Positions 17,562 through 26,491 of a stretch of 64,000 bases of DNA are shown piece by piece. The notes under the pieces are model-generated. The model had not been told where the DNA came from, ran no database searches, and saw only the letters and a program-made list of their open reading frames with translations. Origin of the DNA: Streptomyces chryseus. GTDB taxonomy: Bacteria; Actinomycetota; Actinomycetes; Streptomycetales; Streptomycetaceae. The translations under genes and the position numbers were made by a program. The stretch is taken from assembly GCF_014650755.1 (NCBI RefSeq), contig NZ_BMVO01000013.1:113276-177275 (forward strand), in the 5' to 3' direction. The stretch's first letter is position 1. The number at the start of each line of letters is the position of its first letter.

Positions 17562-19343
17562 CTACCCGTGCCAGGAGCGCCAGAGCGCCGCGTACGCCCC
17601 GTCCGCCGCCACGAGCTCGTCGTGGCTGCCGAGTTCGCTGATCCGGCCCTCCTCGACGACCGCGATCACGTCCGCGTCGTGCGCCGTGTTCAGCCGGTGC
17701 GCGATCGCCACGACCGTACGGCCGTCGAGGACCCGGGCCAGCGACCGCTCCAGGTGGCGCGCCGCGCGCGGGTCCAGGAGCGAGGTCGCCTCGTCCAGTA
17801 CCAGCGTGTGCGGATCGGCGAGCACCAGGCGGGCCAGCGCGATCTGCTGGGCCTGCGCCGGGGTCAGCACATGGCCGCCCGAGCCGACCCCGGTGTCGAG
17901 GCCGCCCTCCAGCGCCCGGGCCCAGCCGTCCGCGTCGACCGCGCCGAGCGCCGCCCACAGCTCCGCGTCGTCGGCGCCCGTACGGGCCAGCAGCAGGTTG
18001 TCGCGCAGCGAGCCCACGAAGACGTGGTGCTCCTGGTTGACCAGCGCCACGTGCTCGCGCACCCGCTCGGCCGGCATCCGGGACAACTGCGCTCCGCCCA
18101 GAGACACTTCGCCCGTGCGTGGTGCGTAGATCCCGGCCAGCAGCCGGCCCAGGGTGGACTTCCCGGCGCCCGAGGGGCCGACCAGGGCCATCCGCGTCCC
18201 CGGCGCCACGTCCAGCGTCACCCGGTGCAGGACGTCGACGCCCTCCCGGTAGCCGAAACGCACCGCGTCCGCCCGCACGGCACGCCCGTCCGGTGCGAGC
18301 AGCCGGTCGCCGGCGTCCGGCTCGATCTCCCGTACGCCGACGAGCCGGGCCAGCGACACCTGCGCCACCTGGAGTTCGTCGTACCAGCGCAGGATGAGGT
18401 TGACCGGGTCGACGAGCATCTGCGCGAGCAACGCGCCCGTCGTCAGCTGGCCGACGTCGATCCAGCCCTCCAGGACGAAGACGCCGCCGATCAGCACCAC
18501 CGAGCACAGGACGGTGATGTGCGTGACGCTGATGACGGGGAAGAGCACCGACCGCAGCCACAGCGTGTACCGCTCCCACGCCGTCCACTCCCGCACGCGC
18601 TGCTCCGAGAGGGCCACCCGGCGCTCGCCCAGGCGGTGCGCCTCGATGGTCCGCCCGGCGTCCACGGTCTCCGCGAGCATCGCGGCGACCGCCGCGTAGC
18701 CCGCCGACTCCGAGCGGTACGCCGACGGCGCCCGTTTGAAGTACCAGCGACACCCGGTGACCAGCACCGGAACGGCCACCAGGACGGCCAGCGCCAGCGG
18801 CGGCGCGGTGACGGTGAGGCCGCCGATCAGCAGCCCCGCCCACACCACGCCGATGGCGAGCTGCGGCACGGCCTCGCGCATCGCGTTCGCCAGCCGGTCG
18901 ATGTCGGTGGTGATGCGCGACAGCAGGTCGCCGGTGCCCGCCCGCTCCAGCACGCCCGGTGGCAGGCCGACCGACCGTACGAGGAAGTCCTCGCGCAGGT
19001 CGGCCAGCATCTCCTCGCCGAGCATCGCGGCCCGCAGCCGCATCCGGTGGGTGAAGACGGTCTGGACGAGCAGAGCGAGCGCGAATACCGCCGCCGTGCG
19101 CTCCAGGTGCAGCTCGCGCGCCCCGTCCGCCAGATCCTCGACGAGCGAGCCGAGCAGGTAAGGGCCGGCCATCGAGGCGATGACGGCGACCGCGTTGAAC
19201 GACACGAGCACGGCGAACGCCCGGCGGTGCCGGCTCATCAGCTCGCGCACGTAGGTCCGTACGGTGGCGGGGCTCCCGACGGGCAGGGTCGTCGCCGACT
19301 CCGGTGCCGCCGGATCGTAGGACGGTGGTGCCACGCCGATCAT
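17562..19343 (-). CDS. ABC exporter half-transporter (subunit with intact Walker A, degenerate signature)
   Basis: 593 residues: a six-helix exporter membrane domain (about 35-330) followed by a nucleotide-binding domain. Walker A (VGPSGAGKS), Walker B with catalytic Glu (LVLDEATS) and the switch His (IAHRLN) are all intact. The ABC signature, normally LSGGQ, reads LTPAQAQQ. Its ATG overlaps the TGA of the upstream half-transporter (ATGA), so the pair is translationally coupled and should form a heterodimer. The partner has the opposite defects, giving one working and one dead ATP site. The exported substrate is unknown; the family includes multidrug, lipid and siderophore exporters. Confidence 0.92.
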   Translation of the reverse strand: MIGVAPPSYDPAAPESATTLPVGSPATVRTYVRELMSRHRRAFAVLVSFNAVAVIASMAGPYLLGSLVEDLADGARELHLERTAAVFALALLVQTVFTHRMRLRAAMLGEEMLADLREDFLVRSVGLPPGVLERAGTGDLLSRITTDIDRLANAMREAVPQLAIGVVWAGLLIGGLTVTAPPLALAVLVAVPVLVTGCRWYFKRAPSAYRSESAGYAAVAAMLAETVDAGRTIEAHRLGERRVALSEQRVREWTAWERYTLWLRSVLFPVISVTHITVLCSVVLIGGVFVLEGWIDVGQLTTGALLAQMLVDPVNLILRWYDELQVAQVSLARLVGVREIEPDAGDRLLAPDGRAVRADAVRFGYREGVDVLHRVTLDVAPGTRMALVGPSGAGKSTLGRLLAGIYAPRTGEVSLGGAQLSRMPAERVREHVALVNQEHHVFVGSLRDNLLLARTGADDAELWAALGAVDADGWARALEGGLDTGVGSGGHVLTPAQAQQIALARLVLADPHTLVLDEATSLLDPRAARHLERSLARVLDGRTVVAIAHRLNTAHDADVIAVVEEGRISELGSHDELVAADGAYAALWRSWHG

Positions 19344-21253
19344 GCCGATTCCTCGATTTCTTCCCGTACGCCGTGTTCCATGGCCCCGGGGATCGCGGCT
19401 TTCGCGGCGTCCTCGGCGGCTGTCTCGCGGGTGACGACCGCGCGGTAGCGCGGGTCGGTGTGCAGCAGTTCGCGGTGCGTGCCGGCCGCCGCGACCTCGC
19501 CCTCGTGCACGAGCACCACCTGGTCGGCCTGGTCGAGCACCAGCGGCGACGAGGCGAAGACGACCGTCGTCCGCCCTGAACGCAGCCGCTTCACGCCCGC
19601 GGCGACCCGCGCCTCGGTGTGCGAGTCGACGGCGGAGGTCGGCTCGTCCAGGACGAGCACCTCCGGGTCGGTCACCAGCGAGCGGGCCAGCGCGAGGCGC
19701 TGGCGCTGGCCGCCGGAGAGCGAGCGCCCGCGCTCCGTGATCCGGGTGCGCATCGGGTCGTCGGCGCGGTCGGCGGATGTCTGCGCGAGCGCCGCCAGTA
19801 CGTCCTCGCACTGCGCCGCGTCCAGCGCGTCCGCCGCCGACACGTGCCCCGACGCCGGTACGTCGAGCAGCTCGGCGAGCGTGCCGGAGAGCAGCACCGG
19901 GTCCTTGTCCTGGACCAGGACGGCGCCCCGCGCGGTGATCAGCGCCACGTCGTCGAGCGCGACCCCGCCGAGCAGCGCGGAAGGCGGCGTCCCGCCGGGG
20001 GCGTCGGCATCGGTGGCGGCGTCCGGCGTGGCGGTGTCCGGGGCGGCGGTGTCCGGGGCGGCGGTGTCCGACGTGGCGTGGCCGCCGAGACGCTCCGCGA
20101 GCCGGCCCGCCAGGTCGGGGTCGCCGCACACCACGGCGGTGAACAGGCCCGCCGGCGCGAGCAGCCCGGTGGCCGGGTCGTACAGGTCACCGGACGGCGG
20201 CTCGTCGGGAACGAGCGCCGGTGTCCGTGCCGGTGCCTCGTCGCCGGGCGCGGGCGCCGTGCGCTCCAGCGACAGCACCCGCGCCGCGCGCTGGGCCGAG
20301 GGTCGCGAGAAGGAGTACGCCATGGCGATCTCCTCGAAGTGCCGCAAGGGATACAGCAGCAGCGTCACCGCGCTGTAGACGGTGACCAGTTCGCCGACCG
20401 TGACGCGCCCGTCGAGGGTGAGCTTCGCGCCGTACACCACGATCGTGATCAGCAGCAGGCCCGGCAGCAGGACCTGGACGGCCGAGATGAGCGCCCACAT
20501 GCGCGCGCTGCGCACGGCGGCCCTGCGGACCTGCTGCGAGGCGTCGCGGTAGCGGCCGAGGAACAGGTCCTCGCCGCCGATGCCGCGCAGGACACGCAGA
20601 CCCGCGACGGTGTCGGACGCCAGCTCGGTGGCCTTGCCCGCCAGTTCACGCTGGGCGTCGGCACGCCGGGTCGCCTTCGGCAGCAACGGCAGTACGGCCA
20701 GGGCCAGCACGGGCACCCCGATCGCCACGACGACGCCGAGGGCGGGCTGATAGACCAGCAGCCCCACGCACACCACGACGAGGGTCAGGGCCGCCGCCGC
20801 GAAGCGCGACAGCGCCTCGACGAACCAGCCGATCTTCTCGACGTCTCCGGTGGAGACCGCGACGACCTCGCCCGCCGCGACCCTGCGCGTGAGCGCCGAA
20901 CCCAGCTCCGCCGTCTTGCGGGCCAGCAGCTGCTGCACGCGCGCGGCGGCGGTGATCCAGTTGGTGACGGCGGTCCGGTGCAGCATGGTGTCCCCGAGCG
21001 CCACGGCCGCACCCAGCAGGGCGATCAGTCCGGCGGCGAGCGCCAGCGACCGGCCGGATCTGTCGACCACGGCCTGTACGGCGAGGCCCACGCCCAGCGG
21101 CAGGCCGGCGACGCCGCACTGGTGGAGCAGCCCCCAGGAGAGCGACTTCAGCTGCCCGCCCAGCTGGTTCCGCCCGAGCCAGTAGAGGAATCGGGGCCCG
21201 GACCGGACGTCGGGGACGCCCGGATCGGGATACGGAAGATCGCGAATCTGCAT
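19340..21253 (-). CDS. ABC exporter half-transporter (subunit with degenerate Walker A, intact signature)
   Basis: 637 residues. The six-helix membrane domain occupies about 30-320 and the ATPase domain about 365-620. The signature LSGGQRQRLALARS and Walker B VLVLDEPTS are canonical. The Walker A loop is gone (AVVCGDPDLAGRLAE, no GKS), and the switch His position reads FASSPLVLD. A Thr/Ala/Asp/Pro-rich insert encoded by a 15-bp repeat sits in the ATPase domain. I chose the ATG at 21253, which has GTGGGA upstream; the ATG at 21316 has none. It is the first gene of a coupled pair and diverges from the PNGase A-like gene. Confidence 0.92.
   Translation of the reverse strand: MQIRDLPYPDPGVPDVRSGPRFLYWLGRNQLGGQLKSLSWGLLHQCGVAGLPLGVGLAVQAVVDRSGRSLALAAGLIALLGAAVALGDTMLHRTAVTNWITAAARVQQLLARKTAELGSALTRRVAAGEVVAVSTGDVEKIGWFVEALSRFAAAALTLVVVCVGLLVYQPALGVVVAIGVPVLALAVLPLLPKATRRADAQRELAGKATELASDTVAGLRVLRGIGGEDLFLGRYRDASQQVRRAAVRSARMWALISAVQVLLPGLLLITIVVYGAKLTLDGRVTVGELVTVYSAVTLLLYPLRHFEEIAMAYSFSRPSAQRAARVLSLERTAPAPGDEAPARTPALVPDEPPSGDLYDPATGLLAPAGLFTAVVCGDPDLAGRLAERLGGHATSDTAAPDTAAPDTATPDAATDADAPGGTPPSALLGGVALDDVALITARGAVLVQDKDPVLLSGTLAELLDVPASGHVSAADALDAAQCEDVLAALAQTSADRADDPMRTRITERGRSLSGGQRQRLALARSLVTDPEVLVLDEPTSAVDSHTEARVAAGVKRLRSGRTTVVFASSPLVLDQADQVVLVHEGEVAAAGTHRELLHTDPRYRAVVTRETAAEDAAKAAIPGAMEHGVREEIEESA
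20031..20070. repeat. 15-bp tandem repeat inside the ABC exporter gene
   Basis: The unit GCGGTGTCCGGGGCG occurs at 20031-20045 and 20046-20060, with a partial third copy to 20070 and degenerate copies upstream. It encodes repeats of SDTAAPDTAAPDTATPD type in the degenerate ATPase domain, where it may vary in length between strains. Confidence 0.7.
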
Positions 21254-21408
21254 GACGTCCCACGGCTCGGTGTACTGGCTGAAACCGTGCAAGGTTCGCT
21301 TTTTTCCACCGGCCATGGCAATCGATTTATGGGCTACGAGGCACAGAACGCGCCAAGATCGCACATTCCGGTGGCGTATGCGGCCACCCCGGGCTTCACT
21401 CCTGACGC

Positions 21409-23094
21409 ATGAGACGACCACACGTCATGGGCACGCTCCTCGCACTGGTCCTGGCCGCCTTGCCGGTGACCGGGGCCGGTCGGGCCGGCGCGGCTACCCC
21501 GGCGGCGGAAGCGGCCGCGGCGACCCACGGGGCCGGGGCGGCCGCCGCCGAGCCGCCCCGGGAGTTCGGCAACGACTGGCACGATCCCGTCACCGCGGCC
21601 CCGCCCGTCGCGACCCCCGGCACCCGGTCCTGCGAGGTGAAGGTCGCCCACGCCCGGTTCCGCGACTTCACGCCGTACAAGGGCGGATACGCGCCCCCGA
21701 AGGGCTGCGGCGACCGCTGGAGCAAGGTGGTCCTGCGCCTTGAGGGCGAGGTCGCCGGGCGGCAGTACGACCGGCTCGGCCACCTGCACATCGGCGGGGT
21801 GGAAGTACTGCGCACCTCCACCCCGCAGCCCTCGCCCGAAGGCATCACCTGGTCCGTGGAGAAGGACGTCACCCGCTACAGCGACATCCTGCGCCGCGCC
21901 CAGCCGGTCGAGATGCTCATCGGCAACGTGGTCGACGAGACGTACACCGGGGTCATCGACGTCGAGGCGACGCTGACGTTCTACGCCGCCGAGGGCCGCA
22001 CCCGGCCGGCCGCCACCCCTGACCGCGTCCTGACCCTCGACGGCCAGTGGCTCACCACCCCGCGCAACTCCGAGCGCGTCGTCGCCGAGGTGTACGCGAC
22101 GGGCTCGGGCGGCGGCTGCGAGGAGTACTGGTACCTGTCCGTCCCCGAAGGGGCGCCGTACTCCTGCCGGACGCCGGACGGCCCCTACCGCGAGGTGCAG
22201 ATCAAGGTCGACGGGCAGCTCGCCGGCATCGCCGCGCCGTTCCCCACGGTGTGGACGGGCGGCTGGTCCAACCCCTTCCTCTGGTACGTGATCCCCGGCC
22301 CCCGGGCCTTCGACGTCAAGCCCGTCCAGTACGACCTGACGCCCTTCGCCGGCCGGCTCAACGACGGCCGCCCGCACCGCGTGGAGGTCTCCGTCGTCGG
22401 TGTGCCCGAGGGGCAGACCGGCTGGAGCACGCCCGTCAACGTGCTCGTGTGGCAGGACCGGGGGAGCGAGGTCGTCACCGGCGCGCTGACCCGGCACGAC
22501 AACGGGGTCCCGGCCAACTCGTCCGCTTACACGCCCGGTTCCGAGCACCGCGTCGACACCCGGGGCGGGCACCGGCTCACCGTCTCCGGCCATCTGAACA
22601 CCTCGCGCGGCCGCGTCGTCACCACCGTCGACCGCACGCTCGCCCACACCTCCGTGCACCGCTGGACCGACGGCGGGACCGTCAACACCGACGCGCTCAA
22701 GGGCACCTGGACGGACCGCGAGCGCGTCACCACCGACGGGCGCGGCCCGGCCACCGCCGTGCGCGCCCACCGCACGTACACCATGGACGGTACGACGACG
22801 CTCGGCGCCGACGACCGGCTGCGCACCGTGCTCGCCCTCGGCGACCGCGCCGGCACCGCCGTGGAGCGGGCCGGGAAGCGGCTGTCCTGGTCGCGTCTCG
22901 ACGACACGTACGAGGGGGACGCGACGTACACCGCGAACGTGCCGCGCGACCAGCGGCACGCGGTCGGCACGTCGAGCGAGCGCTACCGGCTGTACGGGAC
23001 GGCGGGCTGCCACGACCGCACCGTCGAGACCGCGCAGGGGACGGTGACGCGGGACCGGCTGCGCTGCGGCCGGAAATTACCTGGAGGTATGTAG
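21409..23094 (+). CDS. Secreted peptide-N4-(N-acetyl-beta-glucosaminyl)asparagine amidase, PNGase A-like
   Basis: 561 residues. A Sec signal (1-28, MRRPHVMGTLLALVLAALPV) precedes a two-domain PNGase A architecture as in plant and fungal enzymes. Recognisable blocks are VVLRLEGEVAGRQYDRLGHLHIGGVE-type text near 105-135 (key residues E, R, Q, W in this block), WSVEKDVTRYSDIL, and GGCEEYWYL (235-243). The family releases N-glycans by cleaving the Asn-GlcNAc amide bond, also when core fucose is present. It therefore probably deglycosylates eukaryotic glycoproteins outside the cell. The cholesterol oxidase gene follows after 62 nt, likely cotranscribed. Confidence 0.85.
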   Translation: MRRPHVMGTLLALVLAALPVTGAGRAGAATPAAEAAAATHGAGAAAAEPPREFGNDWHDPVTAAPPVATPGTRSCEVKVAHARFRDFTPYKGGYAPPKGCGDRWSKVVLRLEGEVAGRQYDRLGHLHIGGVEVLRTSTPQPSPEGITWSVEKDVTRYSDILRRAQPVEMLIGNVVDETYTGVIDVEATLTFYAAEGRTRPAATPDRVLTLDGQWLTTPRNSERVVAEVYATGSGGGCEEYWYLSVPEGAPYSCRTPDGPYREVQIKVDGQLAGIAAPFPTVWTGGWSNPFLWYVIPGPRAFDVKPVQYDLTPFAGRLNDGRPHRVEVSVVGVPEGQTGWSTPVNVLVWQDRGSEVVTGALTRHDNGVPANSSAYTPGSEHRVDTRGGHRLTVSGHLNTSRGRVVTTVDRTLAHTSVHRWTDGGTVNTDALKGTWTDRERVTTDGRGPATAVRAHRTYTMDGTTTLGADDRLRTVLALGDRAGTAVERAGKRLSWSRLDDTYEGDATYTANVPRDQRHAVGTSSERYRLYGTAGCHDRTVETAQGTVTRDRLRCGRKLPGGM

Positions 23095-23156
23095 TGACTT
23101 CGCATGCCGACGGCAGTAGAACCTGTTCCCGTTCGCCTCTGAGTGAGGAATGTCAC

Positions 23157-24800
23157 ATGAGCAACAACTCCACGTCGGGCCCCGGTTCCAGGGGCTTCTC
23201 ACGCCGAGGGTTCATCGCTGGAACCGGTTCTATTCTTGGAGTCGCCGCCCTCGGGAGCCGCGCCACCGCCGCCGTCCGCCCGGGCGCCGCGCCCGCCGCC
23301 GCGATCGCCCCCGGCGCCCGCGTCCCGGTTCTGGTGGTCGGCACCGGGTACGGCGGCTCCGTCGCCGCCCTGCGACTCGCCCAGGCGGGCGTCGACGTAC
23401 ACATGATCGAGATGGGGATGTCCTGGGACACCCCCGGCCCGGACGGCAAGATCTTCGCCAACACCACCAAACCCGACCACCGTTCCTTCTGGCTCCGTAC
23501 GAAGACCAAACAGCCCCTCAGCAACTTCCTCGGCTTCCCGCTCGACAAGGACATCCCCCGCCACACCGGGATCCTGGACGCCGAGGAGTTCAGCGGCATC
23601 ACCGTCTACCAGGGCCGGGGCGTCGGCGGCGGGTCGCTCGTCAACGGCGGCATGGCGGTCACGCCCAGACGGGAGAACTTCGGCGGCGTCCTGCCGTCGG
23701 TGAACGCCGCCGAGATGTACGACGTCTACTACCCGCGCGCCAACGCCGGTCTCGGCGTGAGCGACGTCGACCCGGCCTGGTGGGAGAGCGCCGCCTGCTA
23801 CCAGTACGCCAGGGTCGGCCGCAAGCACGCCCAGCGTTCCGGCTTCCCGTTCGTCTTCGTGCCCAACGTGTACGACTGGGACTACATGAAGCAGGAGGCG
23901 GCCGGAGCCGTGCCCAAGTCGGCGCTGGACGGCGAGGTCCTCTACGGCAACAACTACGGGAAGAAGTCGCTCCAGAAGACCTACCTCGCGCGGGCCGGGG
24001 CGACCGGCAAGGTCACCATCTCCCCTCTGCACAGGGTCACGTCGGTCGCGCCGGCGGCCGGCGGCGGATACACGGTGGTCATCGAGCAGATCAACACCAC
24101 CGGTGACACCACGGCCACCAAGACCGTCACGGCGGACAAGGTGTTCTTCGCGGCCGGCAGTGTCGGCACCAGCAAGCTGCTGACCAGGCTGAAGGCCACT
24201 GGCGCGCTGCCCCGCCTGAACAACGAGGTCGGCAAGGGCTGGGGCGACAACGGCAACGTCATGTGCGGCCGCGCCAACCACATGTGGGACGCGACGGGCA
24301 AGGTCCAGTCGTCCATGCCCACCGCCGGCATCGACAACTGGGCGGCCGGCGGCGCGTTCGCCGAGGTGGCGCCGCTGCCCACCGGGATCGAGACCTACGC
24401 CTCGCTCTACCTGTCGATCACCAAGAACCCGCACCGCGCCGAGTTCTCCTGGAACGCCGCGGCCGGCAGGACGGACCTCAGCTGGCAGACCGCTTGGAAG
24501 CAGCCGTCCATCGACGCCGCCAGGACCATCTTCGACAAGATCAACGCGAAGGAGGGGACGATCTACCGGAGCGACTTCTTCGGCGGCTCGAAGATCTGGG
24601 GCGACCACCTCACGTACCACCCGCTCGGCGGCGTCGTGCTGGACCGGGCGACCGACAACTACGGGCGCCTGCACGGCCACCCCGGCCTGTACGTCATCGA
24701 CGGCTCGCTGATCCCCGGCAACGCCAGCGTCAACCCGTTCGTCACCATCACGGCGCTCGCCGAACGGAACATCGAGAGGATCATCGCCACTGACCTGTAG
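23157..24800 (+). CDS. Tat-exported cholesterol oxidase (GMC oxidoreductase)
   Basis: 547 residues. The twin-arginine signal FSRRGFIAGTG (about 14-24) leads the FAD loop VVGTGYGGSVAALRLAQAG. Blocks match Streptomyces ChoA: VYQGRGVGGGSLVNGGMAV, VFVPNVYDWDYM, VPKSALDGEVLYGNNYGK. The ChoA active-site residues are kept: Glu403 (FAEVAP), His488 (YHPLGG) and Asn526 (VNPFVT), with spacing 85 and 38 residues against 86 and 38 in ChoA. It should oxidise cholesterol to cholest-4-en-3-one with H2O2. I chose the ATG at 23157 (GAGG 8 nt upstream). An in-frame GTG at 23094 follows GGAGG well but would add a stretch unlike a Tat n-region. Confidence 0.92.
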   Translation: MSNNSTSGPGSRGFSRRGFIAGTGSILGVAALGSRATAAVRPGAAPAAAIAPGARVPVLVVGTGYGGSVAALRLAQAGVDVHMIEMGMSWDTPGPDGKIFANTTKPDHRSFWLRTKTKQPLSNFLGFPLDKDIPRHTGILDAEEFSGITVYQGRGVGGGSLVNGGMAVTPRRENFGGVLPSVNAAEMYDVYYPRANAGLGVSDVDPAWWESAACYQYARVGRKHAQRSGFPFVFVPNVYDWDYMKQEAAGAVPKSALDGEVLYGNNYGKKSLQKTYLARAGATGKVTISPLHRVTSVAPAAGGGYTVVIEQINTTGDTTATKTVTADKVFFAAGSVGTSKLLTRLKATGALPRLNNEVGKGWGDNGNVMCGRANHMWDATGKVQSSMPTAGIDNWAAGGAFAEVAPLPTGIETYASLYLSITKNPHRAEFSWNAAAGRTDLSWQTAWKQPSIDAARTIFDKINAKEGTIYRSDFFGGSKIWGDHLTYHPLGGVVLDRATDNYGRLHGHPGLYVIDGSLIPGNASVNPFVTITALAERNIERIIATDL

Positions 24801-24810
24801 GGACCCCCGC

Positions 24811-24845
24811 GCCGGGGCCGGCCGGGACCACCGGCAGGCCCCGGC
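24811..24845. terminator. Bidirectional terminator hairpin
   Basis: A 15-nt GC-only stem (24811-24825 with 24831-24845, one mismatch) and 5-nt loop lie between the convergent cholesterol oxidase and AhpD-like genes. Confidence 0.7.
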
Positions 24846-24849
24846 TCCG

Positions 24850-25329
24850 TCAGTGCCCCGGCAGCACGCACACGGTGTCGAGCCCCAGTACGCGGTTGAG
24901 CCGGCCGAACGCCAGCCAGGACCCGATGCTCATGGTCAGTTCCACGATCTGGAGCTGGCTGTAGTGCGCCGTCATCCGCGTCCAGAACGCGTCGTCGAGG
25001 CCGTGGTGGTCCAGGGTGTACCGCTCGGCGTACTCGGCGGCCAGGCGGGTGCGGTCGTCGAAGGCGTCGGTCGTGCGCCACCGGGCCACCGCCTCGGCGA
25101 ACTCCTCCTCGACCTTCTGCCCGTCCCGCTCGGTCCGCCAGTCGAGGCAGAAGGCGCACCCGTTGATCTGCGCGATCCGCAGCCGCGCGGCCTCGAACTC
25201 CCGCAGGCCCAGGGTGGTGTGGGCGTACACCGCGAGGGAGAACTCCGAGGCGGCGACCCCGATACCCGGGACCATCTCACCCCACACGTACTCGATGGGG
25301 TTCTTGCCCTCGGGGATGTCGATGTTCAC
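24850..25329 (-). CDS. Carboxymuconolactone decarboxylase/AhpD-like family protein
   Basis: 159 residues, all-helical. The motif NGCAFCLDW holds a CxxC pair as in AhpD-type peroxidase partners, followed by the helix with His (about 110-120). Such proteins are either thiol peroxidase partners or gamma-carboxymuconolactone decarboxylases; the CxxC favours the former. The GTG at 25329 overlaps the stop codon of the upstream reductase gene (GTGA), with AAGGAG 6 nt before it. It is the second gene of a two-gene operon. Confidence 0.85.
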   Translation of the reverse strand: MNIDIPEGKNPIEYVWGEMVPGIGVAASEFSLAVYAHTTLGLREFEAARLRIAQINGCAFCLDWRTERDGQKVEEEFAEAVARWRTTDAFDDRTRLAAEYAERYTLDHHGLDDAFWTRMTAHYSQLQIVELTMSIGSWLAFGRLNRVLGLDTVCVLPGH

Positions 25330-26405
25330 CACTGGCTCCTTCCGAGCTTGCCGACCGCCGGGCGCAGGGGGACGTCCAGCGCGTCGTAGAGACCCGGCTT
25401 CGCTTCCACGAGCCAGTCGACCGCGCCCACCAGGCGGCCCACGGCGGTGGCGTTCCCGCCCGCCGACCGGTTCTCGCCCTCGTCGGTGGCCTCCACCGTG
25501 ACCTCGATGCGCGGGCGGCCCTCGATGACGACCCGGTGGGCCCCGGCGCCGTCGGGCGGGGTGGGCCAGTCCGGGGCGCAGGACGGGTGGATCCGGGTGA
25601 TGTGCTCGATGACGATGCGCGGTTCGCCCGCGACGATGCCCTGCACCTCGAAACACACCGCACCCTGGGTGCCCGCCTCGAACTCGCCCATGGTCCGTGT
25701 GGTCACCGTGGCGTCGAGCGGGCGCCGGTCCAGCGTCTCGCGGATGTCGTCGAGTTCGACGCCCAGGGCCCTGGCCATCAGCCGTATCTGACCGCCCCAC
25801 ACCATCGTCGGGACCGTCGGTGCGAGCATCAGAGGCTCGTAGTCCATCGGCTGCCCCATGCCGACCAGGTACCGGACGGAGTCGGGCTGGTCGTACGTGG
25901 AGTAGTCGAAGATCTCCTGGCAGCGGATCATGTCCACCGTCGTGGCCAGTCCGCTGATCAGCAGGGGCAGTACGTCGTTGCCCCAGCCCGGGTCCACCCC
26001 GGAGACGAACAGCGAGCCGCCGCCCTCGGCCACGGCGGCCAGCACCGGCTCGCGCAGCTCCGGCGGGGCATTGCGCTGGTCGTACAGCGCGTACAGCGAG
26101 GGGGTGACGACCACGGCCCCGGCCCGGATCGCCCGGACGATGTCGGCGAGCGCGTCGTCGGGGCGGATGTCGCCCGACGCCGCGTACACCACGGCGCGGG
26201 GGCCGGCGGCCAGTACCGACGCGATGTCGTCGGTCGCCGCGACCCCCAGGTCGCGGTCGAGCCCGCAGAGCTCGCCCGCGTCGCGGCCGGCCTTGGCCGG
26301 GTCGTGCACCAGAACGGCCGACAGGCGCAGTGCCGGATGGGCGTCGACGGCACGGACGGCCGCACGGCCGACGTTGCCGGTTCCCCAGACAACCGTGGAA
26401 ATCAT
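25326..26405 (-). CDS. NAD(P)-binding dehydrogenase related to dihydrodipicolinate reductase
   Basis: 359 residues. A Rossmann loop at the N-terminus (WGTGNVGRAAVRAV) is followed by a reductase-like C-terminal domain. The closest known type is the 2,4-diaminopentanoate dehydrogenase/DapB-like superfamily, common and mostly uncharacterised in actinomycetes. No DapB SGTT or catalytic His-Lys motif is apparent, so lysine biosynthesis is unlikely. It is translationally coupled to the AhpD-like gene. The region 26406-26491 upstream carries only a short possible promoter. Confidence 0.8.
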   Translation of the reverse strand: MISTVVWGTGNVGRAAVRAVDAHPALRLSAVLVHDPAKAGRDAGELCGLDRDLGVAATDDIASVLAAGPRAVVYAASGDIRPDDALADIVRAIRAGAVVVTPSLYALYDQRNAPPELREPVLAAVAEGGGSLFVSGVDPGWGNDVLPLLISGLATTVDMIRCQEIFDYSTYDQPDSVRYLVGMGQPMDYEPLMLAPTVPTMVWGGQIRLMARALGVELDDIRETLDRRPLDATVTTRTMGEFEAGTQGAVCFEVQGIVAGEPRIVIEHITRIHPSCAPDWPTPPDGAGAHRVVIEGRPRIEVTVEATDEGENRSAGGNATAVGRLVGAVDWLVEAKPGLYDALDVPLRPAVGKLGRSQW

Positions 26406-26491
26406 GCGGCGGAGGGTAGCGCCCGGGCCTGTCACTTCCCAGAGATGTGACCGCAGCAAATGCCGGTCCCGGCACACGATCTGACGCAGTG

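Noticed and set aside
20031..20070. CRISPR-like short repeats
   Set aside because: The units are contiguous 15-mers within a coding frame, with no unique spacers and no cas genes.
23094..23156. In-frame GTG at 23094 as the cholesterol oxidase start, with GGAGG at good spacing
   Set aside because: It would add 21 residues with Cys and acidic residues before a normal Tat signal. The ATG at 23157 has its own GAGG and gives a typical n-region. It remains possible that the GTG is used.
21409..24800. A sterol catabolism cluster around the cholesterol oxidase
   Set aside because: No ring-degradation genes (Kst, Hsa), Mce importer or KstR-like operators are nearby; the enzyme stands as a single secreted oxidase.
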